Positions 36,605 to 53,557 of a DNA stretch of 64,000 nt are shown here, one piece after another. Origin of the DNA: Cinnamomum chago (taxonomy: Eukaryota; Streptophyta; Magnoliopsida; Laurales; Lauraceae); contig CP142453.1 in assembly GCA_038049695.1 (NCBI GenBank), forward strand, positions 2,993,501-3,057,500. The letters run 5' to 3'. The notes beneath the pieces are model-generated. The model was given only the letters and a program-made list of their open reading frames with translations. It was not told where the DNA came from and searched no databases. The position numbers were made by a program, and so were the translations under genes. Numbering within the stretch: the stretch's first letter is position 1; every line of letters begins with the position of its first letter.

Positions 36605-36744
36605 GGATCCCTGTTTGGACTAATGAAGGGGAGCCACATCACCAAGCAAATTTTTTTTTTTAAAGTTAGTGGAGAGGAGATGTCATTGATATGACATCTC
36701 CCCCATATGTGGCACCCCCAGTTTGGACCAAACAGGGGATCCCC
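36605..36744. mobile_element. Fold-back MITE, GGATCCCCTGTTTGG family
   Basis: The left end GGATCCCTGTTTGGAC is the inverse of the right end TTGGACCAAACAGGGGATCC. Internal GAGCCACAT and its inverse ATGTGGCACC extend the arms. A relative sits at 62521-62650. Confidence 0.55.
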
Positions 36745-37447
36745 TTCCTGTGAGGAGGGGTACCTAGATGGAAGTGTAGCAGTAGAAATCAAAAGAGGGT
36801 AATGATCAGGTGAAAGAATTAGGGAATCTTTTCTGTTTGTCTAGAAGGGCAACATGAACCGGACGTACACAACATGGACAAAAGCTTCTCTCACCTGATC
36901 ATTCTTCTCACCCAATCCACATGTCCAAAACCACCACCACCACCACCGCCACTCATTCACCTCTCAACATCATCTCCATCACCATGCACCATAGGTCCAG
37001 TACTTCACCTTCTTTCTTTGTTTATTTACTTCAAAGGGGTCACAAAATACTAGTCTGGCTTGAGTTGGACCAAGTTGGCTCAAGTTCAAGCAAACTAGAT
37101 CCAGCTCACATGAGTTGTTCTGCCTTCAACCTACAGGGATCGATTCTAGATTGTCCACGTAGAAAGTGAGATGCATTGGCAACAATAAGTGTGTCGCTTT
37201 CACAGCCCCAATGCGGGTCATGGATGATTTTGACTTCTTGTCTATTGATCATATATATGGCATGGTGTATATGTGCCATCTCTAACATTATTTGAACTGC
37301 ACATGTGCGCATTTACTGATATTTGGTCTCATGATCATCACACATTTCAGTTGGTGGGGTTCCTACAAATACATATGAAAATTCTCAGTGGTCCAAACTA
37401 GGTCTAAACCTGGGGAACTCAAACTCAACCCAATATAAGGTGGCTGT
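36745..37447. other. Intergenic stretch
   Basis: No gene or clear element. A CAC-repeat (ccaccaccaccaccaccgcc) lies near 36930-36950. Confidence 0.4.
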
Positions 37448-37459
37448 ATTGCCTCCATA

Positions 37460-37686
37460 AAACCCCGAGTTGGTCGAATGGTAAGGACCACGGTTCCTCC
37501 TTCTTTCGGAGCTAGATGTTTGTTATTGACTTCCGGTTCCCCTTTTTTCAAGAATCAAAGGTTTTGAGTCTACTAGTGCTACTATTTTGGTACATGGGGG
37601 TGTTTACCCAGCTTTCTTTTAGGCCAGAGGGATTAGTCCAGTCCAAAAGGCCGAAAACCCTCCTATAGCAAACAAAACAAAAAAAA
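37460..37686 (+). mobile_element. SINE with 12-bp target-site duplication
   Basis: Flanked by identical ATTGCCTCCATA at 37448-37459 and 37687-37698. It begins AACCCCGAGTTGGTCGAATGG, with TGGTCGAATGG fitting a Pol III A box, then GGACCACGGTTCC, and ends in an A-rich tail. No protein is encoded. The long duplication supports LINE-mediated retroposition. Confidence 0.75.
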
Positions 37687-38108
37687 ATTGCCTCCATACA
37701 CAATCCAACCTGATAATGTAATTTTAATCTGTAAATTGATATTTGTCGTTTCATTTCCTTCCCTTTGGATCTTTCTTTTTCCAATTTGTTTCTTTCTAAG
37801 GCCATTCTTCTGGAGTTTTCTTGTTTTGTATTTATGGTAGCTGCTGTCGAAAAGCTTTTGTTTCTCACACTAGGTTGGAGGGATTAGTCTAGCCTAAAAG
37901 TCCGAAAACCCTACTATAGCAAACAAAAAAATGCCTCCGTACACAGTCCAACCTGATAATGTAATCGTAATCTGCAAATTGATGTTTGTCGTTTCATTTC
38001 CTTCCCTTTGTATCATTCTTTTTCCTATTTGTTTCTTTAATATGAAGGCCATTCTTCTGGAGTATTCTTGCTTTGTATTTATTGCAGCTGTTGTCAAAAA
38101 GCTTCTGT
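37622..38108 (+). repeat. About 252-bp tandem duplication including a SINE 3' end
   Basis: 37622-37873 and 37874-38108 align along their length. Each has GGGATTAGTC, CCGAAAACCCT, CTATAGCAAACAAA, TGCCTCC, CCAACCTGATAATGTAAT and GGCCATTCTTCTGGAGT. The first copy starts inside the SINE and runs past its target duplication, so the event is younger than the SINE insertion. Confidence 0.75.
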
Positions 38109-38563
38109 CTCACATATGTTTACCGCCCACGTGGACAATAAGAATATAAGATTATCTTCACCCAAAGTTTTAACTACTACTTTGAAATCTATGACATGCG
38201 GAAGAGTTTGCATGTTGGATAACAAGAATTAAGTAGGGGCATCCCACTATTCCAAACTCACCCCCGGTGAAAGTAAAAAGTGATGTAAAATATTAAATTA
38301 AGAGAATAAAATATAAGAAGGGTAATAGACCTATGGTGATATTTTATCTTCATTGAATTGGTAGGAATTTTTTTTGATTTTTTATATAAAAGGTGAATTT
38401 TTCTTTGTCATTCGGTAGAGAAAGAAGGCGAGTGGGCAAAAATATAACTTTATAGGGTTTTATTTTATTCTTTTTTAAATTTGTGTGTGAATAGGGAGAT
38501 TTCTTATTCCCAAAGATCAACTCGATTTAAAAGATAAAGACAGTTACTTAGGGAAATTCTAAC

Positions 38564-38670
38564 TGTCCCGAATGGGAGCCCGGCTGAGAGCTCGGGCTCC
38601 CATGTGGGGCGTTGGATCCCAGTCCCCCACATGGGAGCCCGGGTTCTCAGCCGGGCTCCCATTCGGGACA
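38564..38670. repeat. GC-rich 46-bp-arm palindrome (fold-back element)
   Basis: Arms 38564-38609 and 38625-38670 are inverted copies with 2 mismatches in 46, starting TGTCCCGAATGGGAGCCCGG, around a 15-nt loop containing GTTGGATCCC. The arms themselves contain inverted GGGAGCCCG/CGGGCTCCC words. It sits in an AT-rich neighbourhood. Confidence 0.85.
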
Positions 38671-38699
38671 AGTAGCAGCACTCTTACTAAAAACAAAAA

Positions 38700-38815
38700 A
38701 TCTACGGACCCCGGGGATTCGGACCCGGAGGGAGCCTGACTCTCCTCAGGTCCGTTCCACCAATGGGATCCAACGGTTCCTCGGGGAGTCGGGCTCCCTC
38801 CGGGTCCGTAGACCC
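38700..38815. repeat. Second GC-rich fold-back element, related to the first
   Basis: CGGACCCGGAGGGAGCC on the left mirrors GGCTCCCTCCGGGTCCG on the right. The centre has ATGGGATCCAACG, the inverse of the loop of the 38564 palindrome (CGTTGGATCCCA). The outer TCTACGGACC is inverted at the far end (GGTCCGTAGA). Confidence 0.75.
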
Positions 38816-38870
38816 CCTGTACTAAAATAGTAAATTGACAAAGGGGACGGGGATCGAAAACCTGACACAA

Positions 38871-39871
38871 GTGCAGTAAAGTTGAACATGTTTGGAAATC
38901 AAAGCACGGGTAGGGTGTTCTTTGGGACTTCCATGTAGTGGGCTGAAGGGTATGAGCTATCCTTTTAATGGAAATAACTCCTCATTGAATGTAGTCCTTG
39001 GCGCGTACAAGATAAACCGTGCATTCCATATCCTGACTAGTGAAACAAATTGACATATATTTCATATTACCCACACCCACAAAAGGCCCTACTCCAATCT
39101 TGTACAATTTCAAAAGCAACGAATCCTATCGACCTTTCTTTTTCACAAAACCCATCACTTGGTTCTTCTTTTGCCTTCTTGTGCACTACAAATGCAAAAA
39201 TTTCACAGGATTATATCAAGCAAGCTGGCATGTGAACTCCTTCCCACTTTTTTTTCCTGTTCCAATGTTTGCTCTTTCGTACAACTTGAGCAGTTGGGTT
39301 GTCTTTTCCCTATGCACAAAGAAGGTTGGAGTCCATACTCTACCTTCTTTTCTTAATTTTTTTTTTACTACTTTTCATGTGTATTATGTCTTGAACTTTA
39401 TAGGAAACCGGCCGACGTTGATTCTTTTCTTCCTAAAACCTTCATGGTTGTTTCTTCTTATCTAATGATCTTTCCTCATTAAACTTGTTTTGGAATTTTG
39501 GGCTTTTGGGTCCTTTTTGTTCCCTAGTAGTAGTGATTTGGGTTTTAAGTTTTGAGTCTGAATAGTCATTGCTACCTTTCTTTTACTAGATGTATGTTGC
39601 TGAGTACTTTGATGGTCTTTTTATTGCTCTCTCACCAGATTTCATGGTAGAGGAGTAGTTTCTTTTCTTGTTTGTTATTTGAGTCTTGACCAGACTATTG
39701 CTGTATATGTTCATGAAAAAAACATGGGTCCCAATTCCACCGCATAGATGAGGTTGCTATATGGGCTTTGGGGTTTTTCTGTATCTTTTGTGTATTGTGG
39801 ATTTGTTTGAGCTTTGGAAAAGGGTCATGTAATTTGCCCTTTTTTCTTGGACTTCTCATTTCCTTCCCACC
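38871..39871 (+). promoter_or_regulatory. Upstream region of the glutamate receptor-like gene
   Basis: About 1 kb, T-rich, with no supported gene. The leader and promoter of the channel gene should be here. I cannot place a TATA box or leader intron with confidence. Confidence 0.35.
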
Positions 39872-45650
<5,779 letters not shown>

Positions 45651-48474
45651 CTGAGATGAAATTGTAAGTTGCTCTTTCAAATCTGTTACTTTGATTGATA
45701 TACATTGGAGTCATTTCCAACCATACGATAAAAATGCTTCGGTGAGTTATAGGTATATCAAATGATAGGAATGTTATATTCAGTGCTGCATTTAACATGT
45801 ATATGAAAATCAACATTTCCCTTCTCTGCTCTACTCTGTTTATTGCAAGCTATTGATCTAAATGTATAATTTGTGTATTTGTTATTTGTATGTGCTTCTG
45901 TAATCTGAGTCGTAATACAATTTTGGGTATTAAGGAAAGTGTTAACTATAGAGGATTGCCTGACTTCCTGATTTTCAAGATATGGGTTGTGGTTGGCAAT
46001 TGGCATACAATTTTGTAGTGTTATTTCACGTTCACAAATTTTACAGGCTAGCTTGTTACACAGGTGGTATGCTCCACCCTCAATTAGCTACCCTCGAAAC
46101 TTCTTGGAAACCAAACTATAAAAAACCCCTGCTTTGGAGTTTGCATCTACTCTTTAGCTTTTATTGTATCTGATTCTTCCAACATGCAAAAAATGCATAG
46201 TTAGATGATTTTTCTTCTTCTATATGAGCTCATTTTTCACTTTCCTGCAACCATGGAATCCACTGGTAACCTAAATGGCACCTAAGGTAAGTTTTATTAT
46301 TTGTCGGTATGGCTACATGAAAGGATAATCCAGGCCATCCTTCTATTGGCCATACAGAGGAAGGACCACTGTCAAGAGCAGCAAATATATAGTTGAAAGC
46401 AAAATGCTGTGGTAGATACAGAAGAGTGGGAAAACGAAAGGGACACCCCAAACCATAAATTGAATGGGAAGGCAGTTGATTAGAATGGCACACCTAGAGG
46501 GTTATGAGAAGGATGAACCACAGGCAAAAGCCACCTTGAGAACATCTGGGGATCTAAAAATGCACCACCTTAGGATTGATCCTTGGGCATGAGTTTGCTG
46601 TCCAGCCCCCTTTGATTTGCTCATGAGTAAGGTACTCCTAATTTACAAGTGTACACTAGTCACCGAGATTATGTTCCTTCACTATCTCCTTCCTTGTCCT
46701 CCTTTTCTTATTCTTCATGTCCTCCCCACTCATGAAAGTCACCCATGTTGCTTCTCTATCACCTCCTTTTGCGACTGACTCTGTCATTGCATGGTAAGGA
46801 GGCCAGCTATGTGGAGCTACATGGGTGGTTGTTTCTCCATCACTTGATTTTCACTGACCCAATTCTGAAAGCTATATATTCCATCACTGCATGTGAGTTT
46901 CTGTATCAAATGAAATGGAAAGTACAGTCTAAATGAAATGAAATCAGAGTGAGGGTTCTGTAATATCAAGTGTGTGTTATGAATTATGAGTTGTAGTATG
47001 AGCTGATCTTGAGCCCCTTCAATTCCAATATGTACTTCACCATCATTCAGAATAACGGCATCCCAAACATCCCCGAACACCACTGAATGGATCATCATGG
47101 TGCAGTTGACTCCCATTTTTTATTTCCATATTTGCCCACACTCTTTGCAGCAATTTTGTTTTAGGGTTGTTTGAATTTTTCCTTCTAGTGAGAAGCTCCC
47201 TGTTTGGCTTTTGTTGAGGTACCGTCCTGTTGGCCTTTGTTGGAGTTCCTCTTTGCTCCTGTAAATTGTTGTCTTGTTGTAGTCAATTTTTGTTTATACA
47301 TTGCTCCTCTTCTTGAGATTCTTGAGAAGCCTACTACTTTCTGGAAGCAGTGATCTCTTGCGCACTACTTGATTTTCTGTAGTCAAAGATTAACAAGTAA
47401 GAACAATGAGTTATTTTAAAGATTTAATTTGATTTCATCACACTTGATAGATGTATCTGATAGTCATGTGGTTGCGCAGTGATTATGCAGAGTTCAGTTT
47501 GGCAAAGTTGCATGACTTTCCCACCTTTACTCATTCATATCTGTAGAGGAGATCACAATCCATAGCATCCAAGTTTATAATGCTTTCTGGACTGTTGACC
47601 GTTATTCTCTAACCGTCCATGTTGGGGCCGTTTGAATGGTGGTGATAGATTAATACATGGGAGTTTCATGGCCTAATTCAATACAAAATGAGGTCCACAA
47701 TCGAAACAATATAGATTAGCACTCTCATATAGTCATATGTGATGTGCACTGTGGATTGTTAACTATTAAGGAAATTCAAGGGAACATGGTTGATTAATGA
47801 ATACAAGGGCATGCTTGGATGTCAAATCACTCCTGGATAACTTCATTTTAGACAGGATTAGGGCTTCCTAGCTTCACAACTACACTCCTTCCTCTGGAGG
47901 TCCATTTCCACTTGAAAGCTCAAAAATGGCTTCAGAGTTCCTATGGGCTATGTAACTAACAAAGTAAAAAGGCAGTTTTCCAGGATTGGGTTTTCACAAT
48001 TGAGGAGGAAATCCACTTTTTTTTTTTTAACCCATGAGTCTAAATTGTAAATCCCTCATCCATGGATACTGATGGGTGGGTTTTGCATGAAACACCTGCC
48101 TGAGTTCAGCTTGACTGATTAAGATTCAACACAAGCCTCTAGCCCCAGATTGAGATGGGCCATTTTGGCACGAGCACCATCCATGACGAACAAACCAAGA
48201 TTTTCCAACCCCTGACAATAATCAACAGAAACATTTCCAGTTCCTATTTTCTCTTACTCCAACAGTCCAACTCCAGTCACTTGATTCACTTACTAAATTA
48301 ATAAAGGTAAAAAGTCACTCACTCAGTGCGGTTCTGCCAAAACGGGGCCTTGGGAGGGTTCAAATTGGAGACACACTTAACCTCTGGCAATTTTATACAA
48401 AGTGACTGCTCGCAGGTCTCAAACCCGCATTATCACGCATGACACCCGAGGCTCTTACATGCACCAAAGCAATG
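45651..48474. other. Intergenic stretch downstream of the GLR gene
   Basis: The first 250-300 bases probably hold the GLR 3' UTR. No gene is supported beyond that. Near 48310-48479 the minus strand shows a GCGGGTTTGAGACC word resembling a Pol III B box, so a decayed SINE may be present and cut by the solo LTR that follows. Confidence 0.4.
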
Positions 48475-48479
48475 ACCCT

Positions 48480-49282
48480 TGTTGGGTTTTGTGTTTAAAA
48501 AAATCCTAAAGGTGGTTTTTGTAAAGTTGTTTTCTTGTTTACTTTATGGGTTGTGTAGGCTTTTGGAAAACAACATATCCCACATTGCTCAAGTTCAACT
48601 TTTGAAGGAGGTTTAAATGTGTTTTCATTCCTTTACACTTTAAGAATCTTTGAAGGCTTTTGCTATGGGCTCTATGCGCGCACGTCAGCCAGGCCCGACC
48701 TGGGGTGCTAGGTCCGGAAAACGTTTATCGCGCGCAGGGGGGGTGCAAATCCCGGTCGGTTGGCCTAGAGGGACCCATATAGAAATGACATCCTTTTGCC
48801 ATTATTTTTAATTTTAAAAACCAATTGATTTAACGTGGATTTAATTGCAGTTTTAACCGCTGATTTTAAACCTGTTTTAATCGCTGTTTTTAAACGTTGA
48901 TTAACGTTGTGAATTAATGTGGATTAATCGCTGTTTTAATGTGGATTAAATATGGCCCAACGGACTAATAATCCAACTTATATTAGGGCCATCTACGCTA
49001 TTGAAAAAACAGAAAAAATCGTTCAGAGCCTGAACGAGAAGGCCGTTGTATCCTGGGGGCAGTTCTGCTGAGAACCTTCGCAACTGGGAATAGAATCCAG
49101 GGGGCGGAACTCGTCCTAAAGAGAGCGTCATCAGACGTGCCTCGGTCACAATCCTACTGCTGTTGCTGCTCTTCTGTTTCCGCCTACAAATCACAGTTGC
49201 AGCCTTCGTCGATCGGGTATTACTGTTCCATTTACATTCTGTTTCACAGAAGCATCTGTTCTGTAGCCATTAGTTTTCTACA
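48480..49282 (+). mobile_element. Solo LTR (803 bp)
   Basis: Starts TGTTGGG and ends TTCTACA (TG...CA). It is flanked by a perfect 5-bp duplication ACCCT at 48475-48479 and 49283-49287. There is no internal region or second LTR, so the element was removed by LTR-LTR recombination. Superfamily is not certain; size and TGTTGGG start suit Copia. Confidence 0.75.
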
Positions 49283-49717
49283 ACCCTTCCTTCACTTGCG
49301 AAATTAATATCTTCTAAAATCTGGATATGACTGACTCCTCATCCCTGGAGTGGTCTCGCAGTTGCATTCATGAATGGGACGCGTGTAATTCAATCAAGGG
49401 GCTTTGGAATGTTGAGAATGATATAATCCCTTACTTTAAAAAAGTTAGACCCAGTGTAAGATTGATCACAATCACATGACGGACAATATGTGGGTTGAAG
49501 TAAAATTTAGAGTACAAATAGAGATGTGGAAACCCGTTTTTACAAGAAAGATTTTCTGCATTCCGCCGTAAAATTAGTCCACAAAAAACTTAGTTACTTT
49601 AAAAAGCAGCCACACCAAACACAAACTTGCCCCCTATACAGAGTTTCTCTCACGAGGTTATTCGAAGCAGTTCAAAACCAGCTACTCAACTATCCTTTTC
49701 CATCTCTACTGAAAAAG
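49283..49717. other. Spacer upstream of the broken membrane-protein gene
   Basis: No coding sequence. From about 49650 (gaagcagttcaaaacca) it is homologous to 59185 onward, marking the left limit of duplication copy A that I can see. Confidence 0.5.
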
Positions 49718-49880
49718 GAAACTAACGTCCTTGTCCACTTATATCTCTTCTTCTACACCTTCTTTCCTTATATAAGTATTGATCTTCCTTCTCTGCTATA
49801 AAAGAAACTCACGTCCTTCTCCACTCCTCTCTCTTCTTGGACACCTGCTTCCCTTGATGTAAGTATTGATTTTCCTGTTA
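49718..49880 (+). repeat. 86-bp tandem duplication in the 5' flank of copy A
   Basis: Two diverged units start at 49718 and 49804. Each has GAAACT(A/C)ACGTCCTT, a CTCTTCTT run and AAGTATTGAT. Copy B has the sequence once. Confidence 0.6.
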
Positions 49881-50417
49881 TCAAGCTCATTAATTCATCA
49901 ATGGCGATCTCCACAATTGAGATTTTTTCTACTACAATGGTGTCCATGAAGTCTCTCTTTTTGACTCCTTTCATTTGTCATTGGATAGAAAACTACACAG
50001 ATGTGTTCTTCCACACCAACGTCGGCTTAATCGTTCTTTTTTCCACTACTCTACTCTACTTCCACCTAATGCCTTTAACATATGCTCTTTTTCTACTCTT
50101 CCTCTGTGTCCTTCAATTGCCTTGCGACATCCAAGTCCAACCAAACTTCAGAGAATTCATACCACCTTCAGTCCTTTCCTTGGTAGACGCCGTGTTTAGA
50201 GGAGCTGACCCAATGGAAGAATCTCATCATTGAGCAGATGTAATTGGAACGATGAAGATTTCTTGGTCATACGTTACTCAGCAGTTGTACTTGTTGTAGC
50301 CTGCTTTGCCAGATTCTTTGGTTTGTTCCCATGCTTATGCCTATTTCTTGTTTCTTTGCAAATATGTTTCTGCATGAGAGATTCGGCAGACCATGAATCT
50401 TCTCTGGGTTCAGTTCC

Positions 50418-51521
50418 TGTTAGGATTATAATTCTATTATAATTAGTGTTGGTAAATTCATTGGGTGCTGGACAAAACCTGGATTTTAATTATAATTGTA
50501 ATTTTAGTGGGACTGCCCAAGGAAGATTGCTACAGGATTTGCAATGTGGAGTTTTCTATTATCATCACATGAGGACTACCATATGAGTATTCAACATGAT
50601 GACATCAGCTTGTATGGATTGTATGGACTATCCTTTTGAGAACTCATGTGGACTACCTTTTGTGAACTCATGGAGATCTTTGTCAAAGTATCTTGGAAAC
50701 ACAAAAGTCAAGAAGACACAACTAGCATGGCTGTGTTTCAATATGCTGTCATCTGTTTCAATATGCTGCCATCGTTTCAATATGATGCCATGGGATCTGT
50801 GCAACATTAGGTTGGGTGATCGCTCGAGCCATCTTTGGTTCGTTCGAGCGGACGAAGACAGTAAGTCATCCACTCGAGCGCACGTTTACTTCGCTCGAGC
50901 GGTCAGTGCGCAGAAAGTCCGGTTTGAATAAAATAATGCATTCTAATTTGGTTCAGCTTACTTCTTTGAGTCCTACTTGCTCTACAAGTATTGAGGCACG
51001 AATTAAAGCATATATATGGCCTTTCTCTCTCTACTCTAAGAGACAACTCTCCCATCCAAAAATCTAGAGATCTATTGAGAGATTATTTTCTTCTCCAAAG
51101 CTTCAAGTTGCTGCGCTGAAGTTCAAGTATTTGGAGATTTTTCTGCTACTTTTCTGAAGTGGATTCATCTTGAAGAGGCATTCAAGGTGGTTGGTTCAAG
51201 CGCGGTGAAGGTGTACGACGAGCAGCGGTAAGATCAAAACAGTCATTAGGTTGAGTCAGCAACTGAGAAAGGGTTGTGAGTTTTCTTGTAACTTTCAATT
51301 TCATAGTGCTTGGTTGTCTGTTGGCCTAGACGATAAGGCCCGTGGTTTTTCCCGAGTAGGGTTTTCCACATAAAAATCCTGTGTCATTCTCTCTCTTATG
51401 GTTTGATTGTTTTAATCAGGATTAGGGTTAACTATTAGTTTAATCACTTGTTATTGATATTCATCTGAGATCGTACAAGTGGGACCTCTGCCTGTGTTAA
51501 GGCAAGTTAAGTGGTTTTTCA
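50418..51521 (+). repeat. 5' LTR of the Copia element
   Basis: 1104 bp, starting TGTTAGGATTATAATTC and ending GTGGTTTTTCA. It has one more copy of a roughly 20-bp TGTTTCAATATGCTGCCAT unit (about 50737-50790) than the 3' LTR. Confidence 0.93.
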
Positions 51522-51523
51522 AT

Positions 51524-51535
51524 TGGTATCAGAGC
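51524..51535 (+). other. Primer binding site (initiator-Met tRNA)
   Basis: TGGTATCAGAGC, two bases after the 5' LTR, the usual plant Copia primer site. Confidence 0.9.
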
Positions 51536-51577
51536 GGGTTACACTAAGTTATTGTGTGATCAAGTTACTGATCTCAC

Positions 51578-53557
51578 ATGGATATCATCAAAGAAGGAAC
51601 TTCGACCAGCAAGCCCCCTCTCCTAGATGGATCAAATTATGCTTATTGGAAAGGAAGGATGATAGCCTTTTTTAAGGCAATCGATGACCAGGTTTGGGAC
51701 ATTGTGGCTGATGGATACACTGAACCCACATTGACGGTTGAAGGTCAAACTAGACCAAAACCCAAAGCACAGTGGACTGCTGATGATAAGGCCAAATCAA
51801 ACTACAATAACAAGGTCATTCATGCTATTTACAATGGTGTCACTCAAACTGAGTTTCAAAGAATTTCGGCTTGTACTACTGCAAAAGCTGCATGGGATTT
51901 GCTTCAAACTGTTCATGAAGGAACAGAAATTGTTAGGCAAACCAAACTCCAAAATCTGACAACGGCTTTTGAAACGATTCGGATGAAAGAATCTGAATCT
52001 TTTGATGATTTTAATACGAAATTGTCAAAGATCGTTAATTCATGCCATACCTTGGGAGAGCCGGTACCTCCATCAAAGGTTGTTAAAAAGATTTTGAGGT
52101 CTCTCCATGAAAGGTTTCGATCAAAAGTTGTTGCTATTGAGGAGCACCAGGATCTGAACTCAATATCTGTTGAAGAATTGGTTGGAAATTTACAGACATT
52201 TGAGGCAAATCACTGCCCACAGAAAAAGGGAAAAGACATTGCATTAATGTCTTCTAAGTCAGTTGAGGATCTTGAATTAAGTGATCAAGGCAGTGATACT
52301 GATGATCAAAAGTTTGAAGCATATCTCAGAAGAAAACTCAAGAAGATCTGGAAGTATAGAAAGGCCCTTAACAAGAAAGATACATCAAATCCCAAGGGAT
52401 CTTTTAAAGAAAAATTTGTACCCAAAACTGAACAGAATCGATCAAAGGGTACAAATAAGCAAATCAAATGTTTTGAATGTCAAGGTTATGGACATACAGC
52501 TTCAACGTGTGATAATCGAAGGGAAAAGAACAAAGACAAGGCATTAAATGTTGCCTGGGATGATGATTCGGATGAGGATGTATCTGAACCTGATTCACCT
52601 TCGAGTGAGTTAGGAAAGTGTGTTGCTTTCATGGCTTTGTCTACCGTCTCTTCTATGCAGGGTTCATCTGACAGGGAGTCCAAGTCCGATGACAATTCAG
52701 ATTCTGATAATCTTTCTGATGATGACAATGACTGGGAAACTGCATACAAGAAATTGCTACAAGATTCCATACGTATGTCAAAGATCAATAAGAAAAGAGC
52801 GTTAATGCTAAAAGAAATGGAATCTCAAAATTCTTCTCTTATTGCACAACTAGAAGAATCAAAAGCTATGGTAAGTCAGTTAGAAGATCAGCATATAATC
52901 TTGTCTAATAATCTGATTATTACAGGTAAGGAGAGTGAATTATTGAAGCAACAAGAGCTGAAAGCAAAATCTGAGATGAACAATTTAAAGAAAGAGTTGA
53001 GTGACTGTAATGCTGAAAAGGAAGATTTAAGAGGAAAGTTGAAGATGACTCTCATCGAATTGGATTCTGCTACAGCATCAATCAAGAGGATGAATACTGG
53101 GTCTAAGAAACTTGATGAGATCCTTGGAAACCAAAAGATTGACAAGTCTAAATCTGGAATTGGCTACACTCGTGGAGCTTCGTCATCAAATGATAAAGGT
53201 AAATCTGTATTTGTTCAGGGGCCTACTGTGTATTCCATGACACCCTTGATTCATAAGGCTCCACCCTTGATATTTGTGAATGCTAAGAATGTGCATAAGC
53301 CTAAATTCACCCCCACATGTCATTTTTGTGGAATTAAAAGGCACATTAGACCACACTGCAATAAAAGAAGAAATCATATCAGAAATCAGACGATGATGAA
53401 ATCTTCTTCTCCTCAACAGGTCAAAACTAAGGCTATTTGGATTCGTAAGACTGACCTGAGCATTAATGTGGTTCACACTGCACTGTCTAAATCAACTGAG
53501 AATGCTGAGGTTGATCCCCCTTTGCACAAGCCCCTAGGCATTTGCCTACGAACCTAA
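51578..53557 (+). CDS. Copia gag polyprotein, two zinc knuckles, no pol
   Basis: 659 codons from ATG 51578 to a stop at 53555-53557. The N-terminal LLDGSNYAYWKGRMIAFFK and AWDLLQTVHEGTE are the UBN2/DUF4219-type gag found in plant Copia elements. The first zinc knuckle (about residues 298-311, CFECQGYGHTASTC) fits CX2CX4HX4C. A long charged coiled coil (about 400-510) follows, then a second knuckle (about 581-594, CHFCGIKRHIRPHC). The end, AIWIRKTD, corresponds to the stretch that in full elements leads into the WYLDSGCSRHM protease; that part is absent. The two-knuckle layout suggests a Sirevirus-like lineage (inference). Intact, so it could still make a capsid-like protein if expressed. Confidence 0.88.
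   Translation: MDIIKEGTSTSKPPLLDGSNYAYWKGRMIAFFKAIDDQVWDIVADGYTEPTLTVEGQTRPKPKAQWTADDKAKSNYNNKVIHAIYNGVTQTEFQRISACTTAKAAWDLLQTVHEGTEIVRQTKLQNLTTAFETIRMKESESFDDFNTKLSKIVNSCHTLGEPVPPSKVVKKILRSLHERFRSKVVAIEEHQDLNSISVEELVGNLQTFEANHCPQKKGKDIALMSSKSVEDLELSDQGSDTDDQKFEAYLRRKLKKIWKYRKALNKKDTSNPKGSFKEKFVPKTEQNRSKGTNKQIKCFECQGYGHTASTCDNRREKNKDKALNVAWDDDSDEDVSEPDSPSSELGKCVAFMALSTVSSMQGSSDRESKSDDNSDSDNLSDDDNDWETAYKKLLQDSIRMSKINKKRALMLKEMESQNSSLIAQLEESKAMVSQLEDQHIILSNNLIITGKESELLKQQELKAKSEMNNLKKELSDCNAEKEDLRGKLKMTLIELDSATASIKRMNTGSKKLDEILGNQKIDKSKSGIGYTRGASSSNDKGKSVFVQGPTVYSMTPLIHKAPPLIFVNAKNVHKPKFTPTCHFCGIKRHIRPHCNKRRNHIRNQTMMKSSSPQQVKTKAIWIRKTDLSINVVHTALSKSTENAEVDPPLHKPLGICLRT

Noticed and set aside
39040-39465. 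141-codon open frame upstream of the GLR gene
   Set aside because: Phe-rich, low-complexity translation of T-rich DNA, no family resemblance, overlaps other frames; probably leader or promoter sequence.
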